Shown here in pieces: positions 41,099 to 48,048 of a stretch of DNA of 64,000 nucleotides. The DNA comes from Vibrio gangliei (lineage in GTDB: Bacteria; Pseudomonadota; Gammaproteobacteria; Enterobacterales; Vibrionaceae). The position numbers and the translations under genes were made by a program. A model generated the notes under the pieces. The model was given only the letters and a program-made list of their open reading frames with translations. It did no database searches and was not told where the DNA came from. The DNA lies in NCBI RefSeq assembly GCF_026001925.1, contig NZ_AP021870.1, positions 372,001 through 436,000 on the forward strand, written 5' to 3'. How positions within the stretch are numbered: position 1 is the first letter of the stretch; every line of letters begins with the position of its first letter.

Positions 41099-42869
41099 AA
41101 CGGTGGTCACCTTAGGTGGCACCGTTGATGGCAGCTTTGGAAAAATCGGCTCTGCATTCAATGAGTCAATGGGAAAGGCAACCAAGAATGTCAAAGAGCT
41201 CGAGCGTGAGCAAAGTAAGCTCACCAAAGAGATCAAAAAATCTAAGTTAGCAGGGGCTGATGTTAGCTTATTAACCCGGCGTTATAAGCAGCTTGGTGAT
41301 GAGCTGGATGAAGCCCGCGAAAAGGCAGTGGCTTTTGAAGAAACATCTGGCTTAGGTAAGAGTTTAGGTGGAATTGCAAAGGCAGGTGCTGCTGCAGTTG
41401 GCGGTATTTGGGCGACTACCACCGCCATCACTGGCTTAATGACAGTAACTAATGAAAACACCGCCACCATGGTTGGCATGGCCAAAGCTTATGATATGAG
41501 CATTGAGCGTTTCAATGCCTGGAGCGGCGTGGCTCAGCAGGCTGGGCTTGATGGTGAACACATTGGTGACATGATTGAAGAACTCAGCAATAAATTTGGT
41601 GAGTTCAAATCCTTGGGTGAGCAATCATCCGTTGCTGATGTATTTGGTGCTCTTGGTATCAATGAGTCAATGATGGAGGGCATGGCTGCTGCCGATCAGT
41701 TTGAGTTCATCATGAAACGCCTTGAGGGCGTAACAGATAAGCAGCAAGCCGCTTCATTGGCTGACATGCTTTTTGGTGGTGAAGGCAACAAAGTTACCAC
41801 TTATATCCGCAATACGGGCAAAAGCCTGAACGAACTGCTGGACGAGCAACGCCAATTCAACATGCTGACCGAGGAAGGTGCGAATGGTGCGGTAGCTTAT
41901 GGTCAGTCATTCAAAAACCTGAAAACGACCATCAGTTCAGCTTGGCAAGAGATTGCAGGCATTGTTGGCGGTGAGATGGCTGGGGATATTCAGAACCTTG
42001 GTCAATCGGTTAGTAAGTACGTTCGAGAGAACAAAGAAGAGGTGGTCAGTACTTTAAAAGGCCTGGTCTATGGAGCTAAGGATTTTACTGTTGCAGTTTG
42101 GGAAATTGGCTCCAGCGTTAATAACATAGTGCAAATATTTGGCGGTTGGAAAACAGTAGGAGTAGCTGTTGCTTCACTTTTGGCTGGTAAGCTTGTTATA
42201 AGCTTATTTAGCATGGGGCAAGCCTTGTTTTCTGCTGTTAAAGCAATTGGAGCCATGAAAGTAGGCATGGCCGGTCTAAATGCTGTTATGGTCGCCAACC
42301 CAATTGGAGCAGTAGTAGCTGCTGTTGGTGCTCTTATTTTCGCAGGTATTCAGCTCTATCAAAACTGGGATGCGGTTACGGCTTGGTTTAGCGAAAAGCT
42401 GACTTGGTTTAAAACCGAATTTCCAGCAACGTTCAATGTCATCAAGACACTGTTTGATTGGTCTCCTTTGGGGCTGATTATTAACAATTGGGAGCCGCTT
42501 ACCGGGTTCTTTTCTGATCTTTGGGGTGGCATTACAGGCATCTTCGATGCTGGTCTAGCCAAGATTTCAGGCATTTGGGATACCGTTAGCGGCTGGATGG
42601 ATTCTTTGAAGTTCTGGGATAGCGATTCCCCGGCACCGCAAGTTAAATCTTATCACCAGATTCAGCAGGAAGCCTCGCAAGGTCGAACTGTTGCCGCAAT
42701 TAATGGTTCATACCCTGCCAGCAAAGGTAATACGGTTCACCAAAGCGTTGGTGAAATCAAAGTTTATGCTGCACCAGGTCAATCCCCTGCAGAAGTCGCT
42801 CAGGCTGTTCATTCTCAGCTTGGCGGTTATCAAGATAGTGCGCTCTATGATCTACCGGAGGCGGGCTAA
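41079..42869 (+). CDS. Tail tape-measure protein gpT
   Basis: A 596-residue tape measure that sets tail length. The N-terminal coiled coil has NVKELEREQSKLTKEIKKSK; TVDGSFGKIGSAFNES is family-like; central hydrophobic helices include GIAKAGAAAVGGIWATTTAI and MVANPIGAVVAAVGALIFAG; QNWDAVTAWFSEKLTWF is typical of gpT ends. ATG at 41079 (GGAAAAG ahead) is used; the open frame further up overlaps E'. Shorter than P2 gpT (about 815), predicting a shorter tail. Confidence 0.9.
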   Translation: MVSQNLKTVVTLGGTVDGSFGKIGSAFNESMGKATKNVKELEREQSKLTKEIKKSKLAGADVSLLTRRYKQLGDELDEAREKAVAFEETSGLGKSLGGIAKAGAAAVGGIWATTTAITGLMTVTNENTATMVGMAKAYDMSIERFNAWSGVAQQAGLDGEHIGDMIEELSNKFGEFKSLGEQSSVADVFGALGINESMMEGMAAADQFEFIMKRLEGVTDKQQAASLADMLFGGEGNKVTTYIRNTGKSLNELLDEQRQFNMLTEEGANGAVAYGQSFKNLKTTISSAWQEIAGIVGGEMAGDIQNLGQSVSKYVRENKEEVVSTLKGLVYGAKDFTVAVWEIGSSVNNIVQIFGGWKTVGVAVASLLAGKLVISLFSMGQALFSAVKAIGAMKVGMAGLNAVMVANPIGAVVAAVGALIFAGIQLYQNWDAVTAWFSEKLTWFKTEFPATFNVIKTLFDWSPLGLIINNWEPLTGFFSDLWGGITGIFDAGLAKISGIWDTVSGWMDSLKFWDSDSPAPQVKSYHQIQQEASQGRTVAAINGSYPASKGNTVHQSVGEIKVYAAPGQSPAEVAQAVHSQLGGYQDSALYDLPEAG

Positions 42870-43273
42870 TGGCTCAAGTTATGCTGTCCCTTGGCGGTTT
42901 CAAATTTAATATTGATTCCGCCGCTTACAATGAACTGGTCAGAACGTGGCAGTGGCGCTGGAATTCACAGTCACGGATTGGTCAGTCCGATCTTCTTCAG
43001 TACACAGGCAAAGCGCCCGTAAAGATTTCTCTTAACGGGCAAATTGCGACCACGTTTCGAGATGTCGGCACCCATCAAATTGAAAAGCTGGCGGATATGG
43101 GGAATGAATACAAGCCCCAATTGCTCGTTAGCGGTCTTGGTGATGTGATGGGGTATTGGGTTATGACTGATTTGAGTGAAACCAATACCAAATTCATCAA
43201 AGGTGGCCTGCCAAGACGTCAGTCTTTTACCTTGGAGGTATCATTTTATGGCGACGACCTACAGAACCCGTGA
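42869..43273 (+). CDS. Tail protein gpU
   Basis: A 134-residue P2 gpU-family protein: MLSLGGFKFNIDSAAYNELV, RTWQWRWNSQSRIGQSD, and the closing RRQSFTLEVSFYGDD. It links tail tube, tape measure and baseplate hub in P2-like phages. Its ATG overlaps the gpT stop (TAATG). Confidence 0.9.
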   Translation: MAQVMLSLGGFKFNIDSAAYNELVRTWQWRWNSQSRIGQSDLLQYTGKAPVKISLNGQIATTFRDVGTHQIEKLADMGNEYKPQLLVSGLGDVMGYWVMTDLSETNTKFIKGGLPRRQSFTLEVSFYGDDLQNP

Positions 43274-43454
43274 GGGGGATATGATTGATGCTATTTGTTG
43301 GCGTCATTACGGTCGGGAAAGTGCAGTGACTGAGGTGCTAAAAGCTAATCCTGGTCTTGCTGACCGTGGTGCCGTTCTTCCAAGCGGTATTCAAATTACG
43401 CTGCCTGACCTACCTACACCAGTCGCTAAGGAGTCATCTAGTTTATGGGATTAG
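43248..43454 (+). CDS. Tail protein gpX, LysM-like
   Basis: A 68-residue protein, TYRTREGDMIDAICWRHYGR, with VLKANPGLADRGAVLPSGIQ then ITLPDLP, the LysM-like fold of P2 gpX in the baseplate hub. ATG at 43248 has GGAGG ten bases ahead; the open frame upstream overlaps gpU in another phase. Confidence 0.9.
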   Translation: MATTYRTREGDMIDAICWRHYGRESAVTEVLKANPGLADRGAVLPSGIQITLPDLPTPVAKESSSLWD

Positions 43455-44446
43455 ATTACCGTCCAGATTTTTCCCTTTCAGCGGATGGCAAAGACATCAC
43501 GGCTGTTATTCAGCAAAATCTGATCAGCTTAACCTTAACAGATAATGCTGGCAGTGAATCTGATCGCCTAGCCATTACCGTTAGTTTGCCTGATTCAGTG
43601 GCAACGCCGAAGAAAGGTGTCGTTCTTCGCCTTGGTTTGGGGTTTAATGGTGAATTGATTGATAAAGGGCAGTACGTTGTTGATGAGGTAACTTCCAGTG
43701 GCCCACCAAGACGAGTGCAGATTGTGGCTAACGCCGCTCCAATGGATAACCGCAAGCAATCAGGAAGCCTGCAGACTCAAAAAACCCGAAGTTTTGATGA
43801 TGTCACTTTGGGTGATTTAGTTAAAACCGTGGCGTCTGAACATGGTCTGGTACCGAGAGTTAACAGTGAGTTGGATAGCATTCAGATTACTCACGTTGAT
43901 CAGGTTGGCGAAAGTGACATGAACCTGTTAACGCGGCTGGCTAAGCGTTACGGCGCTGTTAGCAAGCCTGCTAATGGTTACTGGCTCTTTTTAAAAGAGG
44001 GTGAGGGCAAATCAGCGTCGGGTAAGAAGCTGACAAATATCACTATTCAACCGCACCAAGTTACAACGTGGCAGTGCCGTTTTAGTAGTCGCAATGATGT
44101 GCGCCGTGTAGTTGCGACTTATCATGATCTCGAATCTGGTGACATTAAAGAGGTGTCTACAGGTACCGGAGAGCCAGAGTTCAGAATTGTCTTTAAGTAC
44201 CCGAACTACGAAGAGGCCGAGGCTGCAGTGGTCGCCAGAGCGAAAAGCGTAAAGTCGGGCAGTGATACGCTGGATATTACGATGCCAGCTCGCTCGTCAT
44301 TAATGACGCTGGTTGCTGAAGGTCATGTGAATCTTGATGGGTTCGGTGATGTAGAAGATGGCAAGTGGCGCACAAAATCAGTGGAGTGGTCATTAAATGA
44401 CTCTGGAATGTCGATTCGATTGAGTGGGGATCATGGTGCTAGGTGA
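43445..44446 (+). CDS. Late control/baseplate hub protein gpD
   Basis: A 333-residue protein of the P2 gpD family, the gp27-like part of the baseplate hub: LDYRPDFSLSADGKDITAVI, LRLGLGFNGELIDKGQYVVD, RRVQIVANAA and a C-terminal WRTKSVEWSLNDSGMSIRLS. Coupled to gpX by overlap. It is the last structural gene; a hairpin terminator follows. Confidence 0.9.
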   Translation: MGLDYRPDFSLSADGKDITAVIQQNLISLTLTDNAGSESDRLAITVSLPDSVATPKKGVVLRLGLGFNGELIDKGQYVVDEVTSSGPPRRVQIVANAAPMDNRKQSGSLQTQKTRSFDDVTLGDLVKTVASEHGLVPRVNSELDSIQITHVDQVGESDMNLLTRLAKRYGAVSKPANGYWLFLKEGEGKSASGKKLTNITIQPHQVTTWQCRFSSRNDVRRVVATYHDLESGDIKEVSTGTGEPEFRIVFKYPNYEEAEAAVVARAKSVKSGSDTLDITMPARSSLMTLVAEGHVNLDGFGDVEDGKWRTKSVEWSLNDSGMSIRLSGDHGAR

Positions 44447-44453
44447 TGCAATT

Positions 44454-44490
44454 AATAAATAGCACGTTAAATTCAGTGCTATTTATTAAA
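44454..44490. terminator. Bidirectional terminator at the end of the late operon
   Basis: AATAAATAGCAC and GTGCTATTTATT form a perfect 12-bp stem with a 10-base loop. It lies between gpD and the convergent minus-strand gene and can serve both. Confidence 0.8.
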
Positions 44491-44500
44491 GCAATGTATG

Positions 44501-44791
44501 TTACTCAGAGATGATAGGTACGTTTCTCATAACCGTATTATCCACAATTTCTTGGATAATTTCGTTACTGATATATTCACCAGTGCTAGTTATTTTGCTA
44601 ACTTTCACCTCATTGACACATCGGATTATTGCGCGGAAAGCACTTTCGGCATCTTGAAAATTATTGTCATCAATCATACCTAGCATGTCGCTAACAATAG
44701 AATAATTACCATTAACTGAGCTTGATGGCTCAATAATAGTCACAATTGTGCCTTTATCTGAGTGAAACCTTATTTGTTGAATTATTGTCAT
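44501..44791 (-). CDS. Hypothetical 96-residue cargo protein
   Basis: Not recognised. Starts MTIIQQIRFHSDKGTIVTII behind AAAGGT. Beta-strand-rich first half, helical second half (FQDAESAFRAIIRCVNEVKV). It is on the strand opposite the tail genes near the right prophage end, with a terminator on each side, so it is a self-contained moron probably expressed in the lysogen. Confidence 0.6.
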   Translation of the reverse strand: MTIIQQIRFHSDKGTIVTIIEPSSSVNGNYSIVSDMLGMIDDNNFQDAESAFRAIIRCVNEVKVSKITSTGEYISNEIIQEIVDNTVMRNVPIISE

Positions 44792-44818
44792 AAATTTTAC
44801 CTTTAATTATTTTTTGTG

Positions 44819-44848
44819 GCTTGCTTTCTATTAAAGCAGCCTTTTTTA
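44819..44848 (+). terminator. Hairpin terminator between the cargo gene and Rha gene
   Basis: GGCTTGCTTT-CTATT-AAAGCAGCC with TTTTTTATTT after it on the plus strand and A-rich sequence on the other side. It lies downstream of the minus-strand Rha gene, which it may also terminate. Confidence 0.6.
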
Positions 44849-44880
44849 TTTATATTTTTAGCTTGTAATAGTTTATTTTT

Positions 44881-45492
44881 TTACTTACTAGCCAGTCGTA
44901 AGATCCGATCATTTACCGCTTTAGCCAATTCAATTAACTGAGGCATCTGGTTAAGTGCCACACACGGCTCCTTAAAGTAGTTAATGAATTGCTTGGTGTT
45001 CAGGAACTGTTCTTCGTTGGAAAGGATCTTAGTACTTATTATATTGCCATGCTCAACAGTTAATAGAATGCGTTGGTAGTGAAAGTCTGGCAATTGCAGG
45101 GCGTTTTCAGGAAGTGGGGTAAACATTGGTTGCTGTGGTTTTTTAAGTTGATCCGCCATTTCATTAAATGCGTTAATGTAGCGCTCTTTGATTTCATCGG
45201 CGCGCTTTCCTGTAAAACCCATCACTAAAAATACAAATCCATCTTTAGTCATTTGATAGAATGGCTGCAGCCTTCCGTTTTGTAACTCATTGTTTTTATG
45301 GCAAACCTTAAAATTAAGGTCTACGAAATTTTTCGTACACCCAAGAGATCTTATTTTTTGTAATACATTGTCATGGCGCTTACCAAAATATTTTGCAACC
45401 AGAAATGAATCTGTAACAAGATCGTTTGTTTGTGACATAAAAACAAGATCGGTAGGTCTGGCGGATGAGATAGGGCTAATTAATGTAGTCAT
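44881..45492 (-). CDS. Rha-family antirepressor-like protein
   Basis: A 203-residue regulator. The Rha domain is at about 18-110 (LVTDSFLVAKYFGKRHDNVL, YQMTKDGFVFLVMGFTGKRA, then FNEMADQL). The last 40 residues (LNTKQFINYFKEPCVALNQM, then AKAVNDRILRLA) match the C terminus of the KilA-N protein at 20391-20942 although the N-terminal domains differ. AGGAG precedes the ATG. It is the distal gene of a transcript that begins with the C4-like RNA at about 45750, so its expression is likely repressed by that RNA in the lysogen. Confidence 0.82.
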   Translation of the reverse strand: MTTLISPISSARPTDLVFMSQTNDLVTDSFLVAKYFGKRHDNVLQKIRSLGCTKNFVDLNFKVCHKNNELQNGRLQPFYQMTKDGFVFLVMGFTGKRADEIKERYINAFNEMADQLKKPQQPMFTPLPENALQLPDFHYQRILLTVEHGNIISTKILSNEEQFLNTKQFINYFKEPCVALNQMPQLIELAKAVNDRILRLASK

Positions 45493-45529
45493 AGTGACAC
45501 TCCTGTAATTTATAGAAGTTCACCATCAA

Positions 45530-45568
45530 GGGACTAATCTTGGGTGGTGAACTGAACAAGGTTAGTCC
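45530..45568 (-). promoter_or_regulatory. Target-like hairpin in the Rha-gene leader
   Basis: On the minus strand GGACTAACCTT and AAGATTAGTCCC flank a 16-base loop and can pair with each other. They are also partly complementary to the two arms of the C4-like RNA upstream (TTAGTCC with GGACTAA; GGGGCTAA with TTAGTCCC with one G-U pair). This is the layout expected of an antisense target next to an antirepressor start. Confidence 0.5.
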
Positions 45569-45647
45569 TACCGTCTACAGGAAACGGCCAGCCGAAGCTG
45601 CCTCATCCAGCCCACCATAATTTTTTAGGTGTGCGGATTTTACGCAT

Positions 45648-45764
45648 AAAAAAACCAACACGAGGTTGGCGACTATGCGCCTGTAAACGAAACGGGGGAC
45701 TAATCCCGACACTGGATTTTGCCAGTGCATTTTTAGGTTAGCCCCGAACTAGGCGCGTTGTCAA
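45648..45764 (-). ncRNA. C4-like antisense RNA upstream of the Rha antirepressor
   Basis: Minus-strand element of about 115 bases. TTGACA (45759-45764), arm CGGGGCTAACCT (45735-45746), hairpin CACTGG...CCAGTG (45710-45727), arm GGGATTAGTCCCCC (45694-45707), GGCGCATAGTCGCC, then a terminator CCAAC-CTCGT-GTTGG with seven T (45648-45669). This gives a self-contained short RNA followed by the antirepressor leader, as in the c4/ant systems of P1- and P7-type phages. Class assignment is inferred. Confidence 0.6.
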
Positions 45765-45831
45765 TATTTAGGTTGTATATACTATGAAGTGGTTAGGTTG
45801 ATCTTTAAGGATTTTGCGTGGTTTTTACAAA

Positions 45832-45851
45832 AGCCCCATATTAGCCCCATG
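45832..45851. promoter_or_regulatory. Integrase arm-type sites, right arm
   Basis: AGCCCCATA (45832-45840) and AGCCCCATG (45843-45851) are spaced 11 bp, like the first pair on the left arm, and lie about 165-180 bases inside the right core. Confidence 0.55.
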
Positions 45852-45911
45852 ATAAGAGCTTGTTTTGATAACTTATTGAAAATAAAAGCCTATATTAAGC
45901 TCATACCTGAC

Positions 45912-46070
45912 ATGTTCGAAACTTGGTACAAGATGGCATCACTGATTCAATCTGGCCTAGATCTAACACCAATCATCACGCATCATTTCAGCGTTGATGA
46001 TTTCCAAAAAGGCTTCGACACTATGCGTGGCGGGCTTTCTGGGAAAGTTATCTTAGATTGGACGAAGTAA
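45912..46070 (+). pseudogene. tdh: Displaced 3' fragment of tdh
   Basis: Codes for the last 52 residues of threonine dehydrogenase ([20 protein letters not shown] to GKVILDWTK), with two conservative differences from the copy in the intact gene by eye. It is the part cut off by prophage insertion. An open frame runs upstream into phage DNA to 45789 but has no supporting ribosome site, so expression is unlikely. Confidence 0.85.
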
Positions 46071-46150
46071 TTAGTCATTGAAGAAACGCACTTTCGGGTG
46101 CGTTTTTTTATTTTGCTAACACTGTTTATAAATCAGTAAAGTGGAAGATT
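45912..46150 (+). repeat. attR: right copy of the tdh 3' end
   Basis: It matches 6512-6750 at constant offset. It contains the core 46011-46051 and a second copy of the tdh terminator hairpin. Sequence to the right of the crossover is the original host tdh end. Confidence 0.9.
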
Positions 46151-46162
46151 TGAGCCTATTAA

Positions 46163-47149
46163 GGGCTTTGTTGCTTAATTCGGTGAAAAGACATGGTAGC
46201 CCCATGTTGATCAGTTCTTAAACAACATACCGAGTTTCAGGCATATCAAGCCTTGTAAGCTTGTTCAGCGCTTTGATCATAGCGTAAGTCTCGACAACCT
46301 GAGCATTGTAATTTCTTAGGCTTAATTTCCCACCTAGCAACTGTTTTACTCGGTACATTGCGGTCTCTGACAGAGAGCGCTTATGATAGCCATACCGCTT
46401 TTTCCACTTCTTGTTGGAGCCGTAGAGCTTCTGGCAACCTACCGCTAAGTTACGAGGATGCCCTTGTTCCCAGAAGGCTGCTCCTTCTCTTGGCGGGATG
46501 AGCGGAACTGCTCGCTTGAACCGTATGGCATTATGGCAATTCCTTGTGTCATAAGCGCCATCGCCTGATATCTCAATGATTTTGCGACGTGTCTGCTTAA
46601 GCAAGTTGGGAAGTACTTCTGCATCGGTTACGTTAGATAAGCTCAGCTCTGCTGCGACTATTTCGTGGGTGTTGGTATCTACTGCGATATGTAGCTTACG
46701 CCAAACTCTACGCTTCCCGTCAGTACCATGCTTCTTGACCTTCCATTCACCTTCGCCATAAACCTTGAGGCCAGTGGCATCAATGGCTAGGTGTTGTATC
46801 GCACCTCTGGTTTTGGTTTTAAATGAAACCTCAACTTCCTTAGCTCGACGGCTTATACAGGTGTAGTGTGGGCAAACAAGCGGGAGGTTAGCCAGCTTAA
46901 ATACTGAGTCTAAAAAACCTTGCAGCGCTCTCAATGGCATAGAGAAAACGCGTTTCACCATCAGAGCGGTAGTAATGGCTAAGTCGCTTAATCGGCGAGG
47001 TCTACCACGGTTGATTAAGGCTTTGTTGTATTGCTTCCAGTTAGTTGTTTTATAAAGAGGTTTAGGCATGAGGCTACGACGATTGATGGGTGTAGCCGAT
47101 CAGATCGGAGCTTTTTGATTTAGTTCCATCGATTTAAGCAACAAAGCCC
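46163..47149 (-). mobile_element. IS5-family insertion sequence, IS903 group
   Basis: About 987 bp with terminal inverted repeats GGGCTTTGTTGCTTAA (left) and its complement at 47134-47149. One transposase gene on the minus strand. No 9-bp target duplication: the left flank ends GCCTATTAA and the right flank begins CGTCAACAT. It lies immediately outside attR. Confidence 0.88.
46218..47069 (-). CDS. IS5-family (IS903-group) transposase
   Basis: A 283-residue DDE transposase. The first catalytic Asp is in HLAIDATGLKVYGEGEWKVK, the second in SGDGAYDTRNCHNAI, and the Glu in YHKRSLSETAMYRVKQLLGG. These match IS903-type enzymes closely; IS903 transposase is about 307 residues, so the length is near normal and the gene looks intact. 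ATG lies about 80 bases inside the right inverted repeat. Confidence 0.9.
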   Translation of the reverse strand: MPKPLYKTTNWKQYNKALINRGRPRRLSDLAITTALMVKRVFSMPLRALQGFLDSVFKLANLPLVCPHYTCISRRAKEVEVSFKTKTRGAIQHLAIDATGLKVYGEGEWKVKKHGTDGKRRVWRKLHIAVDTNTHEIVAAELSLSNVTDAEVLPNLLKQTRRKIIEISGDGAYDTRNCHNAIRFKRAVPLIPPREGAAFWEQGHPRNLAVGCQKLYGSNKKWKKRYGYHKRSLSETAMYRVKQLLGGKLSLRNYNAQVVETYAMIKALNKLTRLDMPETRYVV

Positions 47150-47150
47150 C

Positions 47151-47303
47151 GTCAACATCGCTTTGATGTCTGCCATTGATACTGCAGTCATTTATCTCGT
47201 CGTTAAAGGTATTAAAAATCGACTTTGGAATCCCGCAGGCCCACAAGAGTTAGAAAACCCAGTCTTTAAACGATATGTCGATGATTCTGTTGAAGTACTC
47301 TAA
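47151..47303 (+). pseudogene. C-terminal remnant of a gene truncated by the IS
   Basis: An open frame runs out of the IS end without a start: 50 codons reading VNIALMSAIDTAVIYLVVKG, then IKNRLWNPAGPQELENPVFK and ending SVEVL. The first part looks like the end of a transmembrane helix and the rest a cytoplasmic tail. The parent family is not recognised. The absence of a target duplication and of the rest of the gene in this window suggest that an IS-adjacent deletion removed it. Confidence 0.6.
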
Positions 47304-47799
47304 TTCTTAGACTATTTTCCAACAGATCTTAGTACCTTGATGTTAACATTGCCCACTTCAATCGAAGTGGGCATAATGCTCTTCATTATGTGAACCCTTT
47401 CATTAAATTGTCTTAATTGCTTGGTAATCTATCAGCTTGGATGCTTTGAGCCTATCCGACAATTTATCGAGTTTATATTTATTAGCTTACATTAAAATAG
47501 AGACCAATCTCACAGTTATGGTGACAGCCGGAAACTGACACGTTACAATCGTTGTCATTGAGAGGTTGTACGACAAGTTGTGGGACAGATCGTGTCATTT
47601 ATTCGAAATGTTCTAAATGTCACAAAACCTAAATGTAAATGATTGAAACTTCTCACAGTGAAAACAGTGCATTCAGCATAATGTCTTGTAATACCTAGTT
47701 TCAGCCTAGTATTTCTTTTTCTTCGAATGTACACGACCTGTTTGCGATGAATTCGGTTGCTTGCAATTGTCTATCATTAAAACAGGTGGTGTATGTAGG

Positions 47800-47957
47800 T
47801 AATACAGCATTATTAGCTGTATACCAGCACAAGTTTAGCTTTTGGTTTGGCCGCCGATCAGCTAAACAGACTGTGCATTTTCTGGTTACGCATAGCTGGC
47901 CGTTACTTTTGTGATGGTTTTTGTAACAAGCTCAGGTTAAATTTCCTGAGCTTTTTT
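47800..47957 (+). ncRNA. Candidate structured small RNA upstream of sbcD
   Basis: Three consecutive hairpins: ATACAGC...GCTGTAT (47802-47822), GCAC.AGTTTAGCT...AGCTAAAC...GTGC (47827-47876), and a rho-independent terminator AAGCTCAGG...CCTGAGCTT plus T-run (47928-47957). No ORF is present. A possible -35/-10 (TTGTCT, 17, TGTATG) lies at about 47767-47796. This is the layout of an independent sRNA; no known family was recognised. Confidence 0.5.
47928..47957 (+). terminator. Terminator of the candidate small RNA
   Basis: AAGCTCAGG-TTAAATTT-CCTGAGCTT with TTTTTT after it. There is no protein gene upstream for it to end. Confidence 0.85.
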
Positions 47958-48048
47958 ATGCGCGTAGAAAATCCATTTAGTTGCTTTCATATTCAAGTGG
48001 TTATGGCACAATCTACCGCCTAACTTCATCAAATTAGCCTCTATCACT

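Larger units (their letters stand above)
6611..46051. mobile_element. Complete lambda/P2-mosaic prophage integrated in tdh
   Basis: About 39.4 kb bounded by the duplicated tdh cores. In order it carries integrase and excisionase at the left end, a leftward early operon, a CI/Cro immunity switch, replication, antiterminator Q, lysis, lambda-like head genes, P2-like contractile tail genes and a second antirepressor module at the right end. All essential morphogenesis genes appear intact, with no frameshifts that I could find other than the programmed one in the tail chaperone. The element therefore looks inducible. No protelomerase or partition genes were seen, unlike Vibrio plasmid prophages of the VHML type. 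Confidence 0.92.
47304..48048. other. Intergenic region with candidate small RNA
   Basis: 745 bases without a protein gene. The first 450 bases show nothing clear beyond an imperfect ACTTC/GAAGT repeat near 47355. The segment 47800-47957 contains three hairpins ending in a terminator, listed separately. The last 90 bases are the sbcD leader. Confidence 0.5.

Noticed and set aside
45789..45911. Open frame joining phage DNA to the tdh fragment
   Set aside because: It contains the integrase arm sites and has no ribosome site; the reading frame is a by-product of integration.
46194..46206. Further AGCCCCATG arm-like site
   Set aside because: It lies inside the IS element, outside attR, so it is a chance match.
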